Shown here piece after piece: positions 17,406 through 24,641 of a stretch of DNA of 64,000 nucleotides; positions within the stretch are counted from its first letter, which is position 1; each line of letters begins with the position of its first letter. The position numbers and the translations under genes are program-made. The notes under the pieces are model-generated. The model did not search any database. It had not been told where the DNA came from and worked only from the letters and a program-made list of their open reading frames with translations. The stretch spans positions 1 through 64,000 of the forward strand of contig JBFLXL010000003.1 of NCBI GenBank assembly GCA_040757205.1, in the 5' to 3' direction. Origin of the DNA: Bacillota bacterium (lineage in GTDB: Bacteria > Bacillota > Desulfotomaculia > Desulfotomaculales > Desulforudaceae).

Positions 17406-17549
17406 GTGCTGAAACCGGCAGCCGGGAGGGGTGTTTCATGGCGGCGCATACCTAATGAAATGGTCCTGGCCAAGATGCGGCAGTTTGTGCCGCTTATATT
17501 TGGTCGGAACGATGGGCGACCGCGCACAGCGGGAGGCGGACGCGACTAG
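17406..17549 (+). CDS. Possible small leader protein, 47 aa
   Basis: A GTG-started frame with a well-placed GGAGGAAT site lies just after the 17.3-kb promoter and before the HD-GYP gene. The product is basic (it begins MLKPAAGRGVSWRR) and resembles nothing I know. Codon choice gives no strong support, so it could be a chance frame. Confidence 0.3.
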   Translation: MLKPAAGRGVSWRRIPNEMVLAKMRQFVPLIFGRNDGRPRTAGGGRD

Positions 17550-17587
17550 GGAGGCCGGATGGTTTGGGATTTTATTGGAGATTTAAT

Positions 17588-18184
17588 ATGCACTCGATTT
17601 TCCACGACGCCATTGAATGCCTGACTGCCGCTTTGGAAGCCAGAGATCCGTATTCGCACGGGCATTCCGAGCGTGTGGCCAGCCTGACCTACGATTTGGC
17701 GCGCAAGATCGGTCTCCGGGGCCGAGAGTTGGAAACGGTGCATATCGCCGCCCATCTGCACGATATCGGCAAGATTGGTGTGCCGGACGGCATCCTGCGT
17801 AAGCCGCACAAGCTTCTGCCCCACGAGTGGGCGCAAGTGAAACAGCATCCCGAGATCGGATATCAAATCCTGAGTAAGTCCCGTCGTCTGAGGGACGTGG
17901 CCAGAATCATACGTCACCACCACGAACGGTGGGACGGCAAGGGCTATCCGGCCGGTCTGAAGGGAGAAGGTATCCCTTTAGGCGCTCGTTTGATCGCGGT
18001 GTGTGACGCTATCGACGCCATGACTTCCGACCGGCCTTACCGCGCGGCGTTAAGCCCGCAAGACTGTCTGGCGGAGGTCAGCATCGGCAAGGGTATGCAG
18101 TTTGATCCGGTGGTGGCGGATGCGGCCGCAGATCTATGGCGACAGTGGGATGAACGGTTTTTTTCTAACAGGATGATCGGGTAG
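17588..18184 (+). CDS. HD-GYP domain cyclic-di-GMP phosphodiesterase-like protein
   Basis: A 198-aa stand-alone HD-GYP domain: HGHSERVASLTY, HLHDIGKIGVPDGIL, RHHHERWDGKGYPAGL and VCDAIDAMTSDRPYRAAL. It is a close paralogue of the protein at 5245 and shares its lack of a sensor domain. ATG 17588 follows GGAG by 9 nt. The expressed unit starts at a promoter with the same downstream element as the feo and DUF2325 promoters, so c-di-GMP turnover and metal status may be linked. Confidence 0.85.
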   Translation: MHSIFHDAIECLTAALEARDPYSHGHSERVASLTYDLARKIGLRGRELETVHIAAHLHDIGKIGVPDGILRKPHKLLPHEWAQVKQHPEIGYQILSKSRRLRDVARIIRHHHERWDGKGYPAGLKGEGIPLGARLIAVCDAIDAMTSDRPYRAALSPQDCLAEVSIGKGMQFDPVVADAAADLWRQWDERFFSNRMIG

Positions 18185-18386
18185 TCACTCCCATTCCGGT
18201 CCGGGACTCCCGCCTGTTCCACCTCCCCCGGGCGGGGGGTTCCGGACTTTTTCCGGCCACAGCTGCCGCACCTGCTGTTATTAACGGGGATAAAGCTTTG
18301 GTTCCGTCAGGCGCCGCTATTGTCACCAGCGCTATTTGTCACAGCCTGACTGCTCCTTTTTGGTGCTTGGCGGGAGTGAAAACCTA

Positions 18387-18451
18387 TTGACAATACCAAA
18401 AAGGCAAGCATATAATCAATTATAGTTAGGTACCACTAATAATATTAGTGG
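18387..18451 (+). promoter_or_regulatory. Promoter of DtxR-like Cys-rich gene with dyads
   Basis: TTGACA (18387-18392), an 18-bp spacer and a consensus TATAAT (18411-18416). TTAGGTACCACTAA (18426-18439) lies 9 nt downstream and overlaps a perfect inverted repeat, CCACTAAT, AAT, ATTAGTGG (18433-18451). Confidence 0.78.
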
Positions 18452-18486
18452 GTGCTTAGATAATACTGCTATCCCAAGGAGGAAAC

Positions 18487-18852
18487 GTGTTGGTTAAGAG
18501 CAGCACATCCATCAGGTCTTCATTAAGACCTCACAAATCTGAGTGCGGTCCGGGCTGCCGCTGCAACAAGCGTGTGGAGCCGTACCAACAACTGCAAAAA
18601 ATGGCCGGGACAACTGCAGGCGGTCCGGGCTGCCGCTGCCACAGGAATGTGGAGACGGAGGAACAAAGCGCCGAGTTTCAACAGCACGCCGACCCGATCG
18701 AAAACTTTCTAGTCCGTGTTTTGGGTCTGGAAGAAGAGGTTGCTAGACGAGACGCCTATGGGTTGCGGTATGTTCTGAGTGCCCGGACGGTGCAGAAAAT
18801 GGCTGCCTATTGCCGGCAGCTGTCAGAGAGCGGTAATAATACAAGGTCTTGA
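18487..18852 (+). CDS. Cys-rich protein with a DtxR-type dimerisation domain but no HTH
   Basis: A 121-aa protein starting at GTG after AAGGAGG. Residues 15-55 hold two related metal-binding-like motifs, ECGPGCRCNKR (C20, C24, C26) and GGPGCRCHRN (C49, C51). Residues 69-112 align with the metal-binding and dimerisation domain of DtxR/MntR repressors: IENFLVRVLGLEEEVARRDA, then VLSARTVQKMAAY. The family's primary-site residues (the C and E-H of the DAC..EH motif) read Y, R, Y here. There is no winged helix. It may be a dimer partner, decoy or metal buffer for a true DtxR protein. That is inference; the domain match is by eye. Confidence 0.65.
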   Translation: MLVKSSTSIRSSLRPHKSECGPGCRCNKRVEPYQQLQKMAGTTAGGPGCRCHRNVETEEQSAEFQQHADPIENFLVRVLGLEEEVARRDAYGLRYVLSARTVQKMAAYCRQLSESGNNTRS

Positions 18853-18973
18853 AAAGGCCTCCGGCGCGACAATGGAGGCACAATTCCGGGCAGAAAGGAC
18901 TGCGGACCGACTGTGGGACAGCCTCTGAGCAAGGACGTGGCCGGCTCCGCGCCGGGTAGGGGAGGGGTTGCTG

Positions 18974-19105
18974 ATGGAGCTTAGAGTATGCCCCAACTGC
19001 AACGAACTCCTCTACAGCGCGGCCGCCGCAAGTGCGTGGATATGCCCCGAATGCGGGGCTGAGGTGGATACGACGCGCAGCTCACCGGAACAGGAGTCAG
19101 GGTGA
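18974..19105 (+). CDS. Small zinc-ribbon protein
   Basis: A 43-aa protein with two CxxC knuckles (CPNC, CPEC) 15 residues apart, in the order expected for a rubredoxin-like zinc ribbon, and a short acidic tail. The ATG follows a GGAGGGG site by 5 nt. No specific family recognised. Confidence 0.65.
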   Translation: MELRVCPNCNELLYSAAAASAWICPECGAEVDTTRSSPEQESG

Positions 19106-19332
19106 TATCCGTGCACCGATAATCTACCGATAATCTAAGGATATCCAGGCCGGCTGGTTACAGGGTCCAGGCAAAAAGCCCGCGCGTGGGCACGGAGCAG
19201 CAACCGCTAATTTATGGGAAAAAGGGAGGGGGTGGTCGGCCAAGCATACCATCAAAAGTGGAAATGTTTGCATACGAGCCTTGTTTGGCGCCAACGCTTG
19301 CAAAGAGAATGAGATTTGGAGGAATGTAAGAA

Positions 19333-19545
19333 ATGGGCCGCTTAATTGACGACATCCTGCACATTGAAGCCGACTTGCGTCACCTGCACGACGATGTCGA
19401 ACATCTTGCCAAGGACCTGGAAGCCTGCAACTGCAACAGCACCTACCTGCAAGACTTGAAGGACCACTTGGCAAACCTGGACAACCATATTCATGACCTG
19501 ATGAACCACGTCGGCCACGTCAAAACCGAAACCCAGGCCGACTAG
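19333..19545 (+). CDS. His-rich helical small protein
   Basis: A 70-aa protein, GGAG site 9 nt before ATG. The whole length is an amphipathic helix or coiled coil with heptad Leu/Ile and many His/Asp pairs (HLHDDVEHL, DNHIHDLMNHVGHV) plus CNC in the middle. The composition suggests metal binding, which fits the surrounding metal-related genes, but I recognise no family. A pair of identical hairpin repeats follows. Confidence 0.6.
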   Translation: MGRLIDDILHIEADLRHLHDDVEHLAKDLEACNCNSTYLQDLKDHLANLDNHIHDLMNHVGHVKTETQAD

Positions 19546-19562
19546 CAAACCATCCAGGCTCC

Positions 19563-19662
19563 AGAGGATCAGGCATAACGCCCGGTCCTCTCCGGTACGT
19601 CCGTCGACTTCTTCTGAAAACCGTTCCAAATCGAGAGGATCAGGCATAACGCCCGGTCCTCT
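19563..19662 (+). repeat. Two identical 29-bp hairpin repeats, period 71 bp
   Basis: Identical copies at 19563-19591 and 19634-19662. Each folds on itself: AGAGGA/TCCTCT outer stem and GGC/GCC inner stem around ATAAC. They may act as tandem terminators for the upstream gene. The core GCATAACGC is shared, in inverse orientation, with the repeat at 125-227. Confidence 0.75.
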
Positions 19663-19803
19663 GTCTTTTGTGTCGGGAGTATCGCTAAAACGGGGCGAAT
19701 TTGGCCGGTTTGAAGCTGGTTCACAGCCGAATGATAATCGGCCCGCGGGGTACAATGAAAGCGGACGCTTTTGGCCCGACTTGCGCTGGGGGGGGATTTC
19801 CAA

Positions 19804-20100
19804 GTGGAAACGAATGTCGAATGGCACGACTGGAAGCGGCTCTTGGGGACGGCGGTGCACGCCGCCAAAGCGGTGGGCGTGCCCGATAGATTCATCGAAG
19901 AAGTGGCTTACCGGATCGGCGGGGTGCTGGCCGACCACTTCGACCCCGGAAACCGGGAACAGCGCCTGATCAAGGAACTCTGGGAACAGGGCAATGAGAG
20001 CGAAAAGCGGGCCCTGGCGGCCCTGTTCGCCCGGATGCTCGACAACGACGCCGGCCGCCCGGGACCGGCGGACACCGCGAGGCAATCCGACAACCATTGA
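19804..20100 (+). CDS. DUF3243 family protein
   Basis: A 98-aa protein with the DUF3243 pattern: WHDWKRLLGTAVHAAKAVGV, AYRIGGVLADHFDPGNREQR and LIKELWEQGNESEKRALAAL. The family is found in spore-forming Firmicutes (B. subtilis YmfJ type) and has no assigned function. GTG 19804 follows a GGGGGGGGAT site; the longer frame upstream lacks one. A 204-bp gap with no gene separates it from the next gene. Confidence 0.78.
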   Translation: METNVEWHDWKRLLGTAVHAAKAVGVPDRFIEEVAYRIGGVLADHFDPGNREQRLIKELWEQGNESEKRALAALFARMLDNDAGRPGPADTARQSDNH

Positions 20101-20304
20101 ATTTAAACCGAAAATCCGCGCTGCTGGTCTTTTGCGACCGGTGTCGCCGCGCGGGGACGGTTACGGCGCGAACAGGAACAGGCCGTGCTCCGCGGCCGTC
20201 CGTTCCAGGAAGCGGCGCAGCTTTTTCCGGGCTTCGCGGACCTCGTTCTGTGTTATGATACGGTTAGGTAAAAACAGACCATCGGGGAGAGGAGTATTCC
20301 GCCC

Positions 20305-20754
20305 GTGCGACCGACCTGGGACGAAATCTTCATGGAGCAGGCGCACCTGATGGCCCGCCGCTCCACCTGCCTGCGCCGGCAGGTCGGTGCCGTGCTGGTC
20401 CGCGACAACCGGGCCATCGCCAGCGGCTACAACGGCCCGCCTTCCGGTCTGCCGCACTGCGACGAGCGCGGCGGCTGCTTGCGGGAGCAACTGGGGGTGC
20501 CGAGCGGGCACCGCCAGGAAATCTGCCGGGCTCTGCACGCCGAGCAGAACGTCATTTTACAATTGGCCATCACCGGCCTGAACGGGCGCGACACCATCCT
20601 GTACGTCACCCACTTCCCGTGCTTCACCTGCGCCAAGCTCTTGGTGCAGCTCGGGGTCCGCCGGATCATCTACCAGTTTGGGTATCCAGACCAGTTTTCA
20701 GCCGACCTCCTGGAGGAAGCCGGAATCCAACTGTGCTTAGTGCGCGAAGGTTGA
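20305..20754 (+). CDS. dCMP deaminase family protein
   Basis: A 149-aa zinc-dependent deaminase that converts dCMP to dUMP (ComE-type family). It has HAEQN (catalytic zinc His and Glu) and PCFTCAK (two zinc Cys), plus GYNGPPSGLPHC near residue 50, as in deoxycytidylate deaminases. GTG start. Its end overlaps the end of the convergent ykgJ-like gene by 18 bp. Confidence 0.9.
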   Translation: MRPTWDEIFMEQAHLMARRSTCLRRQVGAVLVRDNRAIASGYNGPPSGLPHCDERGGCLREQLGVPSGHRQEICRALHAEQNVILQLAITGLNGRDTILYVTHFPCFTCAKLLVQLGVRRIIYQFGYPDQFSADLLEEAGIQLCLVREG

Positions 20755-21342
20755 ACCGGCCGTAAGCGCGCGCCACAAACCCGGCGGGCAGACCGCCTTC
20801 AAGGTCACCTCGCGATAAGAAGAACAGCCGGCGAACGGGGTGGGAGGCCAGTCCCCCAGCCGGGGCCGGGGGCTCGAGCCTTCGTGGATGAGCGGGGGTT
20901 GGCGTGAGCGGCGGGCGTCCAGCAGCCACTGCCGCACCAGTTCGTCCTCGCCGCGGTTGGTCAGGACGGCCCGCAGGCGGCGGGCGCGGGCGGTGGAGGG
21001 GCAGCAGATGAAGGTCCGGCACACCAGCGGCCGGGCGTGGTAAGCCCGGCAGGTCCGGTTTTGGCGGTCCAGGAGACAGCAGCTTCCATCGGCGCCGGCG
21101 GCCAGAATGATGTCCACGGCCGGCCCGTTCACCAGCACGTGTGCGTAGGCGGCCAAAAAGTCCGCCAACCCGGCTTCGGGGGCGACGGCGGCTTTGAGGT
21201 TTAAGCAGTCGATCCAGGTCAGCGGCAATCGCTCGGCGCAGCAGCGGTCGCAGCCCGTGCAGGCGCCGCGGCCGGGCGCGCGGCCCCGGTCAAGGGGCCG
21301 CTCCAGGTGTAGCTTCTCACGCCGAGTGCGAAAAAATCTCAC
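20737..21342 (-). CDS. YkgJ-family Cys-cluster protein, 5' end replaced by prophage DNA
   Basis: The conserved part contains CTGCDRCC, GSCCLLDRQNRTCRAYHARPLVCR and FICC, the cysteine clusters of the YkgJ (CxxCxxCC) family, which probably bind zinc or iron. Everything upstream of about 21308 is prophage terminus, so the native N-terminus is lost. A GTG at 21342 inside the phage end is in frame and could drive a chimeric protein. A sequence at the other phage end (ATG 59744, reading METER) would restore the reading METER-PLDRG if joined. No counterpart gene lies next to it on this side. Confidence 0.65.
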   Translation of the reverse strand: MRFFRTRREKLHLERPLDRGRAPGRGACTGCDRCCAERLPLTWIDCLNLKAAVAPEAGLADFLAAYAHVLVNGPAVDIILAAGADGSCCLLDRQNRTCRAYHARPLVCRTFICCPSTARARRLRAVLTNRGEDELVRQWLLDARRSRQPPLIHEGSSPRPRLGDWPPTPFAGCSSYREVTLKAVCPPGLWRALTAGSTFAH

Positions 21343-21366
21343 ACCGAATGCGAAAGATTCGGTGTG
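21308..21366 (+). other. Phage terminus with two 22-bp-spaced MuA-type end sites
   Basis: Two sites, TCTCACGCCGAGTGCGAAAA (21315-21334) and TCTCACACCGAATGCGAAAG (21337-21356), start exactly 22 bp apart. They fit the Mu consensus TTTCAY..NN.AARYRCGAAAR and point inward as in Mu. The terminus TGTA plus nine bases to CAC, then fourteen to GAAAA, has the same length as the Mu L1 end. The second site is also part of a dyad, CACACCGAAT/ATTCGGTGTG (21340-21366). Confidence 0.75.
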
Positions 21367-21466
21367 TTGGATGGATTTTCTGGTAATTCCTAGAAACGCT
21401 TGTGCTGACCTCGTTAGCGTTAGGGGTGGCCGTAGCGTGACGCAGCATTCACGATATTTCTCACAA

Positions 21467-22537
21467 TTACTGGCGGCGCAGCACCAGCCCACCAAAAACA
21501 CTCTCCCGCAACCGGTAGCTATTACAGTGCATTAACAGCCCAACGTAGCTCTGCACACTGGCGTTTGACGTCTCAAGGCCGACCTCGCCCCGGGCGTAAG
21601 CCCGGCTCAAGAACCGGAGTCGCCGGCGCATCTTCTTGGCGGTAGTCTTGCGGAGCCGGCGGTGCGTGGGCCAGGTGCGGTATCCGCAGAAATCGACCCC
21701 CTGGTCTGCACTCCGAACGGTGGTCTTGTTGTTGAGCGTCAGACGCAACTGATCCTGTAGAAAGGCGCTGATTTCTTCCTTAAGCCGCCACAAGCGCCGC
21801 TTATCTGGATGCAGAATGATCACGTCATCCATGTAGCGAATGTAGTGCCGGGCTTTCAGCACGTGCTTGGCGTGCTGGTCCAGCTCGTTCAAATAGAGAT
21901 TGGCGAACATTTGGGATGACAGATTGCCGATCGGCATGCCGCATTCCGCCACCCGCTCCCGCTGAAAAGAATGGTCGCCCAACACCAGGCCGAATTTTGT
22001 GTTCTCTGCCCTGATGATGCTTTCCAAAAGCCACATCAGGTCCCGGTCTTTGATGATCCGCCCCAGGATCTTGAGCAGCGTGTCGTGATCGACCCGGTAG
22101 AAATATTTACTGATATCAAGTTTTAGGACATAGATTCGGCCAGGTCTGCGGTCTAGATACCGAAGCCAGTGCTGCAGCCGGTCAACAGCCCTGTGGGTGC
22201 CGTAGCCCGCCCTGCAGGCGAATGAATCCGCAATATAACGCCTGTCAAAGACCGGGTTTAGAACCCGGTATATGGCCCATTGCACCACTCGGTCCCGGAA
22301 GGGGAGTGCCATTATCAGCCGCTTTTTTGGTTCGTAAACGAAAAACTCCCGGTACTGGCCGACCCGATATGTGCGCCAGATTAGCTCGTTCTGAATACTA
22401 ATCAGGCTTTCTTCCAGGTTGCGCGTAAACTCCAACACCTCACGGCGGAATCGTTTGCCTTTCCGGGCCTCTTTGTATGCTGCCAGCAGGTTCTCAAAAT
22501 CATATATTTGCGGATAAAGATTCCCGTGGCGCTTAAT
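21467..22537 (-). CDS. DGR reverse transcriptase
   Basis: A diversity-generating retroelement RT of 357 aa if read from the conserved start. Markers are KRHGNLYPQIYDFENLL at the N-terminus, FRDRVVQWAIYRVL, SFACRAGYGTHRAVDR, LKLDISKYFYRVDH (motif with catalytic Asp), GMPIGNLSSQMFANLYL, and YMDD in RYMDDVIIL. It copies TR RNA into mutagenised cDNA. The conserved MKR start is ATT-AAG-CGC here (22535-22537), 9 nt after AGGGGG. Initiation is either at ATT or at an upstream TTG (22615). It is the last gene of the DGR and of the phage. Confidence 0.92.
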   Translation of the reverse strand: MKRHGNLYPQIYDFENLLAAYKEARKGKRFRREVLEFTRNLEESLISIQNELIWRTYRVGQYREFFVYEPKKRLIMALPFRDRVVQWAIYRVLNPVFDRRYIADSFACRAGYGTHRAVDRLQHWLRYLDRRPGRIYVLKLDISKYFYRVDHDTLLKILGRIIKDRDLMWLLESIIRAENTKFGLVLGDHSFQRERVAECGMPIGNLSSQMFANLYLNELDQHAKHVLKARHYIRYMDDVIILHPDKRRLWRLKEEISAFLQDQLRLTLNNKTTVRSADQGVDFCGYRTWPTHRRLRKTTAKKMRRRLRFLSRAYARGEVGLETSNASVQSYVGLLMHCNSYRLRESVFGGLVLRRQ

Positions 22538-22727
22538 TGCATTGTCCCCCTTTTTGATAAGGGGCCGGGCGTGGCACCGTTCGTCCCGCAGGGCTACTAA
22601 CTGCCTTCCCGGCAATTCAGTTTTTTACCGGCCGTCTTGCGCGGGCGCGGTAAGGAAGAAGGCCCCTTTACCCCCTGCGCGCTGGATGCTGGCCCGATGA
22701 GCCAGCAACTTCTGGCTAGCAGGGTAG

Positions 22728-22843
22728 AGCGGCGCGGAAGCCGATGTTCGTGTTCACGTTCGAGCGGGCGTTGTTCAAGTTCAGGGCAAACACCCCGGCG
22801 TTGGACGTGTTGTTCCAGTTGCCGCCCCGGATCGGCAAGCGCT
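22728..22843 (-). other. DGR template repeat (TR)
   Basis: A 116-bp non-coding segment between avd and the RT gene. It is the template for the variable repeat at 23274. Read on the - strand it would encode GGNWNNTSNAGVF and NLNNARSNVNTN, the AAC-rich pattern typical of templates where adenines are mutated. Aligned without gaps to VR, 18 positions differ and all 18 are A on the - strand TR (18 of 25 A; 0 of 91 other bases). Confidence 0.95.
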
Positions 22844-22864
22844 ATGGCCGTCTCCCCAGAATGC

Positions 22865-23197
22865 TTAGCGGGCGGATTTCAGCCAACCGCCGATCATTCT
22901 CCCAATCTCTGTGTTCATCTTGCTCCAGTTCTCATATTGGCGCAGGGGCAAGAACTGCAAGTCTTTCCCTAGCCTGACCAGATATTTGAGCGCCTCTAGT
23001 TCCACGTCCGCCTCGTGGATCGCGGCCTGTTTGTGGTAGCGCTTGTTGGCCCTGATGACCGCCCGGAGGAGGCCTAGTATAGCGAGCTTGGTCTCCGCCG
23101 CCAGGGTGTGCCGCTCACTGCGCGGATACTGACGCAGGCACACATACCCGTACTGGGCCATGTCGTAGAGTTTTTGCAGGATCTTTAGTTCGTCCAT
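22865..23197 (-). CDS. avd: DGR accessory variability determinant (Avd)
   Basis: A 110-aa basic four-helix protein of the Avd family: ELKILQKLYDMAQYGYVCLRQ, PRSERHTLAAETK, IRANKRYHKQAAIHEADVEL and a C-terminal helix ending MNTEIGRMIGGWLK. Avd binds the RT and the TR RNA and is needed for cDNA synthesis. ATG 23197 is chosen because GGAGGC lies 8 nt upstream. It sits between the variable-protein gene and TR, the classical DGR order. Confidence 0.9.
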   Translation of the reverse strand: MDELKILQKLYDMAQYGYVCLRQYPRSERHTLAAETKLAILGLLRAVIRANKRYHKQAAIHEADVELEALKYLVRLGKDLQFLPLRQYENWSKMNTEIGRMIGGWLKSAR

Positions 23198-23217
23198 ATT
23201 CATTGCCTCCGGGCCAT

Positions 23218-23235
23218 GGCGGGCGATCGCCCGCC
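23218..23235. repeat. Hairpin/cruciform downstream of VR
   Basis: GGCGGGCGATCGCCCGCC is an 18-bp perfect palindrome 38 bp past the end of VR. DGRs commonly carry such inverted repeats at this place, where they raise retrohoming efficiency. Confidence 0.8.
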
Positions 23236-23258
23236 TGTCAGATTACAGGGGGCAGGTT

Positions 23259-24317
23259 TCAGATTGCAACAAAAGCGGCGCGGAAGCCGACGTGCGCGAA
23301 CACGCTCGAGCGGGCGTTGAGCAAGTACAGGGCAAACACCCCGGCGAGGGACGCGCCGGCCCAGTCGCCGCCCCGGACCGGCAAGCGCTCGCCGTTATTT
23401 CGCACCCACAGGGAATCCCCACCGTGAGACGCGTCCAGGCGCGCCAAGATCAGGGCCTGCATAACGGTGGGAATACTAACACCGCTCGCAGCAACCACTG
23501 TCTCAAACGACTTATTTACCGAATTTGCGTCGGTCGTCCAGTGCTCCACAGTCGTGTTGATCCGGATGCCCGAAGGGGTGGCTGTTTCGGCATCGTACTT
23601 CAGTGTGCCCGCGGTCCCCGGGGCCACGAGGCTCCCGTCCGGCAGAATGGCCTTCCACAGCGTGCTGCCAGCGCCCTGGTCGATGGCCTGCGCGGCGTTG
23701 TTGTCCGGTATGACCTGGATCTCCCCGTCAACCAACCTCAGTCCGCCGGTCCACTCCCACACGTTCCCGTTAAGGTCGAAGACGCCGCCGTTCGTTCCGT
23801 CGTGCGCCCACGTTACCGGGCCGGACCCGGTGGCCACGCGTAGCGTCCGGAACAAGCCGCTGGTCTCCTTGGTGGTCTCGATGCCCTTTTCATGCGCCGC
23901 GCCGTGATCGGCACCGTAGTTGTTGTTTCCGCGGGGCATGAAGCCGTTCTTTTTGCACCACAAGGCCAGCGCGGCCCACTCGGCATTGGTCATCAGGTGC
24001 CAGCCCGGGCCCTTGGCTTCGCACCGCGCCTTCGCGGTGTCGAAATTAATTGACACCGCCGGGTCCTTGAGTGGCAAACTGTAGGCCCGGTCGTTGATGA
24101 CGATGTTCTGGTATTTCGAGACGAAGATCTCGTTCTTCTCGACGCCGGCGACGACAAACGCCGGATGGGTGGTGCTGGGGCCGCCGGAGATAACGTCGGA
24201 GATCTGGAATCTGGGAATGCGGACCATGATTGACGGCATGCCCTTGTCGTCGAAAATAACGGTGTTCTTCCCGCCACTCAGGGCTTCCACACTGAGCTTC
24301 AGATCGTCAAAATTCAT
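23259..24317 (-). CDS. DGR variable protein, formylglycine-enzyme/C-type-lectin fold
   Basis: A 352-aa phage receptor-binding candidate. The C-terminal 250 residues have the FGE-sulfatase/CLec look: KARCEAKGPGWHLMTNAEWA, NNNYGADHG, GGVFDLNGNVWEWTGGL, and end with the VR-coded RLPVRGGDWAGASLAGVF. The variable residues lie in the last 43 codons, as in Mtd-like targets. It is the most distal gene of the tail/baseplate cluster, so it likely forms the host-binding tip. RT, Avd and TR follow directly. Confidence 0.92.
   Translation of the reverse strand: MNFDDLKLSVEALSGGKNTVIFDDKGMPSIMVRIPRFQISDVISGGPSTTHPAFVVAGVEKNEIFVSKYQNIVINDRAYSLPLKDPAVSINFDTAKARCEAKGPGWHLMTNAEWAALALWCKKNGFMPRGNNNYGADHGAAHEKGIETTKETSGLFRTLRVATGSGPVTWAHDGTNGGVFDLNGNVWEWTGGLRLVDGEIQVIPDNNAAQAIDQGAGSTLWKAILPDGSLVAPGTAGTLKYDAETATPSGIRINTTVEHWTTDANSVNKSFETVVAASGVSIPTVMQALILARLDASHGGDSLWVRNNGERLPVRGGDWAGASLAGVFALYLLNARSSVFAHVGFRAAFVAI
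23274..23389 (-). other. DGR variable repeat (VR)
   Basis: A 116-bp segment at the 3' end of the variable-protein gene, ungapped match to TR at 22728-22843 with 18 substitutions, each at a TR adenine. The GC-rich invariant 3' part (GGCTTCCGCGCCGCT on the - strand) fits the initiation-of-mutagenic-homology position. Confidence 0.95.
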
Positions 24318-24329
24318 TGATCAGCCCTC

Positions 24330-24641
24330 CTATACCGCCCACAATGTGAGCTGTGTTTTTAATACATCGAACGGTCTCGGGACCAATGCGACGGGGTTTT
24401 CCGGATCGCCCGTCGGTTCTTCGTCGTACCCCCGGGCCGAAATAGCAATCTCGGCCACATACTTTCGGCCGAGGCCGACAACCAGCATGTCGTACTCGTT
24501 GGAGCACACGTCAATGTGGACCGGAAAGTCCCTCTCGTATCTGCTTAAATCAAGTGCCAGCTCACCGCCCCGAAAGGCCAGGACGTTGCCCTGCAGCTCG
24601 TAGGCCACTTTGTCGCCCTGATTTTTCTCAACGGTTATCAT
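24330..24641 (-). CDS. Phage tail-tip associated protein, unknown
   Basis: A 103-aa protein, beta-rich by eye (VAYELQGNVLAFRGGELALDL, YDMLVVGLGRKYVAEIAI), with no recognised domain. Its start overlaps the end of the 146-aa gene before it by 4 nt, and it directly precedes the DGR target, so a role as adaptor or chaperone for the variable tip is plausible but inferred. Confidence 0.6.
   Translation of the reverse strand: MITVEKNQGDKVAYELQGNVLAFRGGELALDLSRYERDFPVHIDVCSNEYDMLVVGLGRKYVAEIAISARGYDEEPTGDPENPVALVPRPFDVLKTQLTLWAV

Noticed and set aside
21467-22615. Group II intron or retron reverse transcriptase
   Set aside because: The RT pattern, Avd gene and A-specific TR/VR pair identify a DGR; no intron RNA domain or msr/msd is present.
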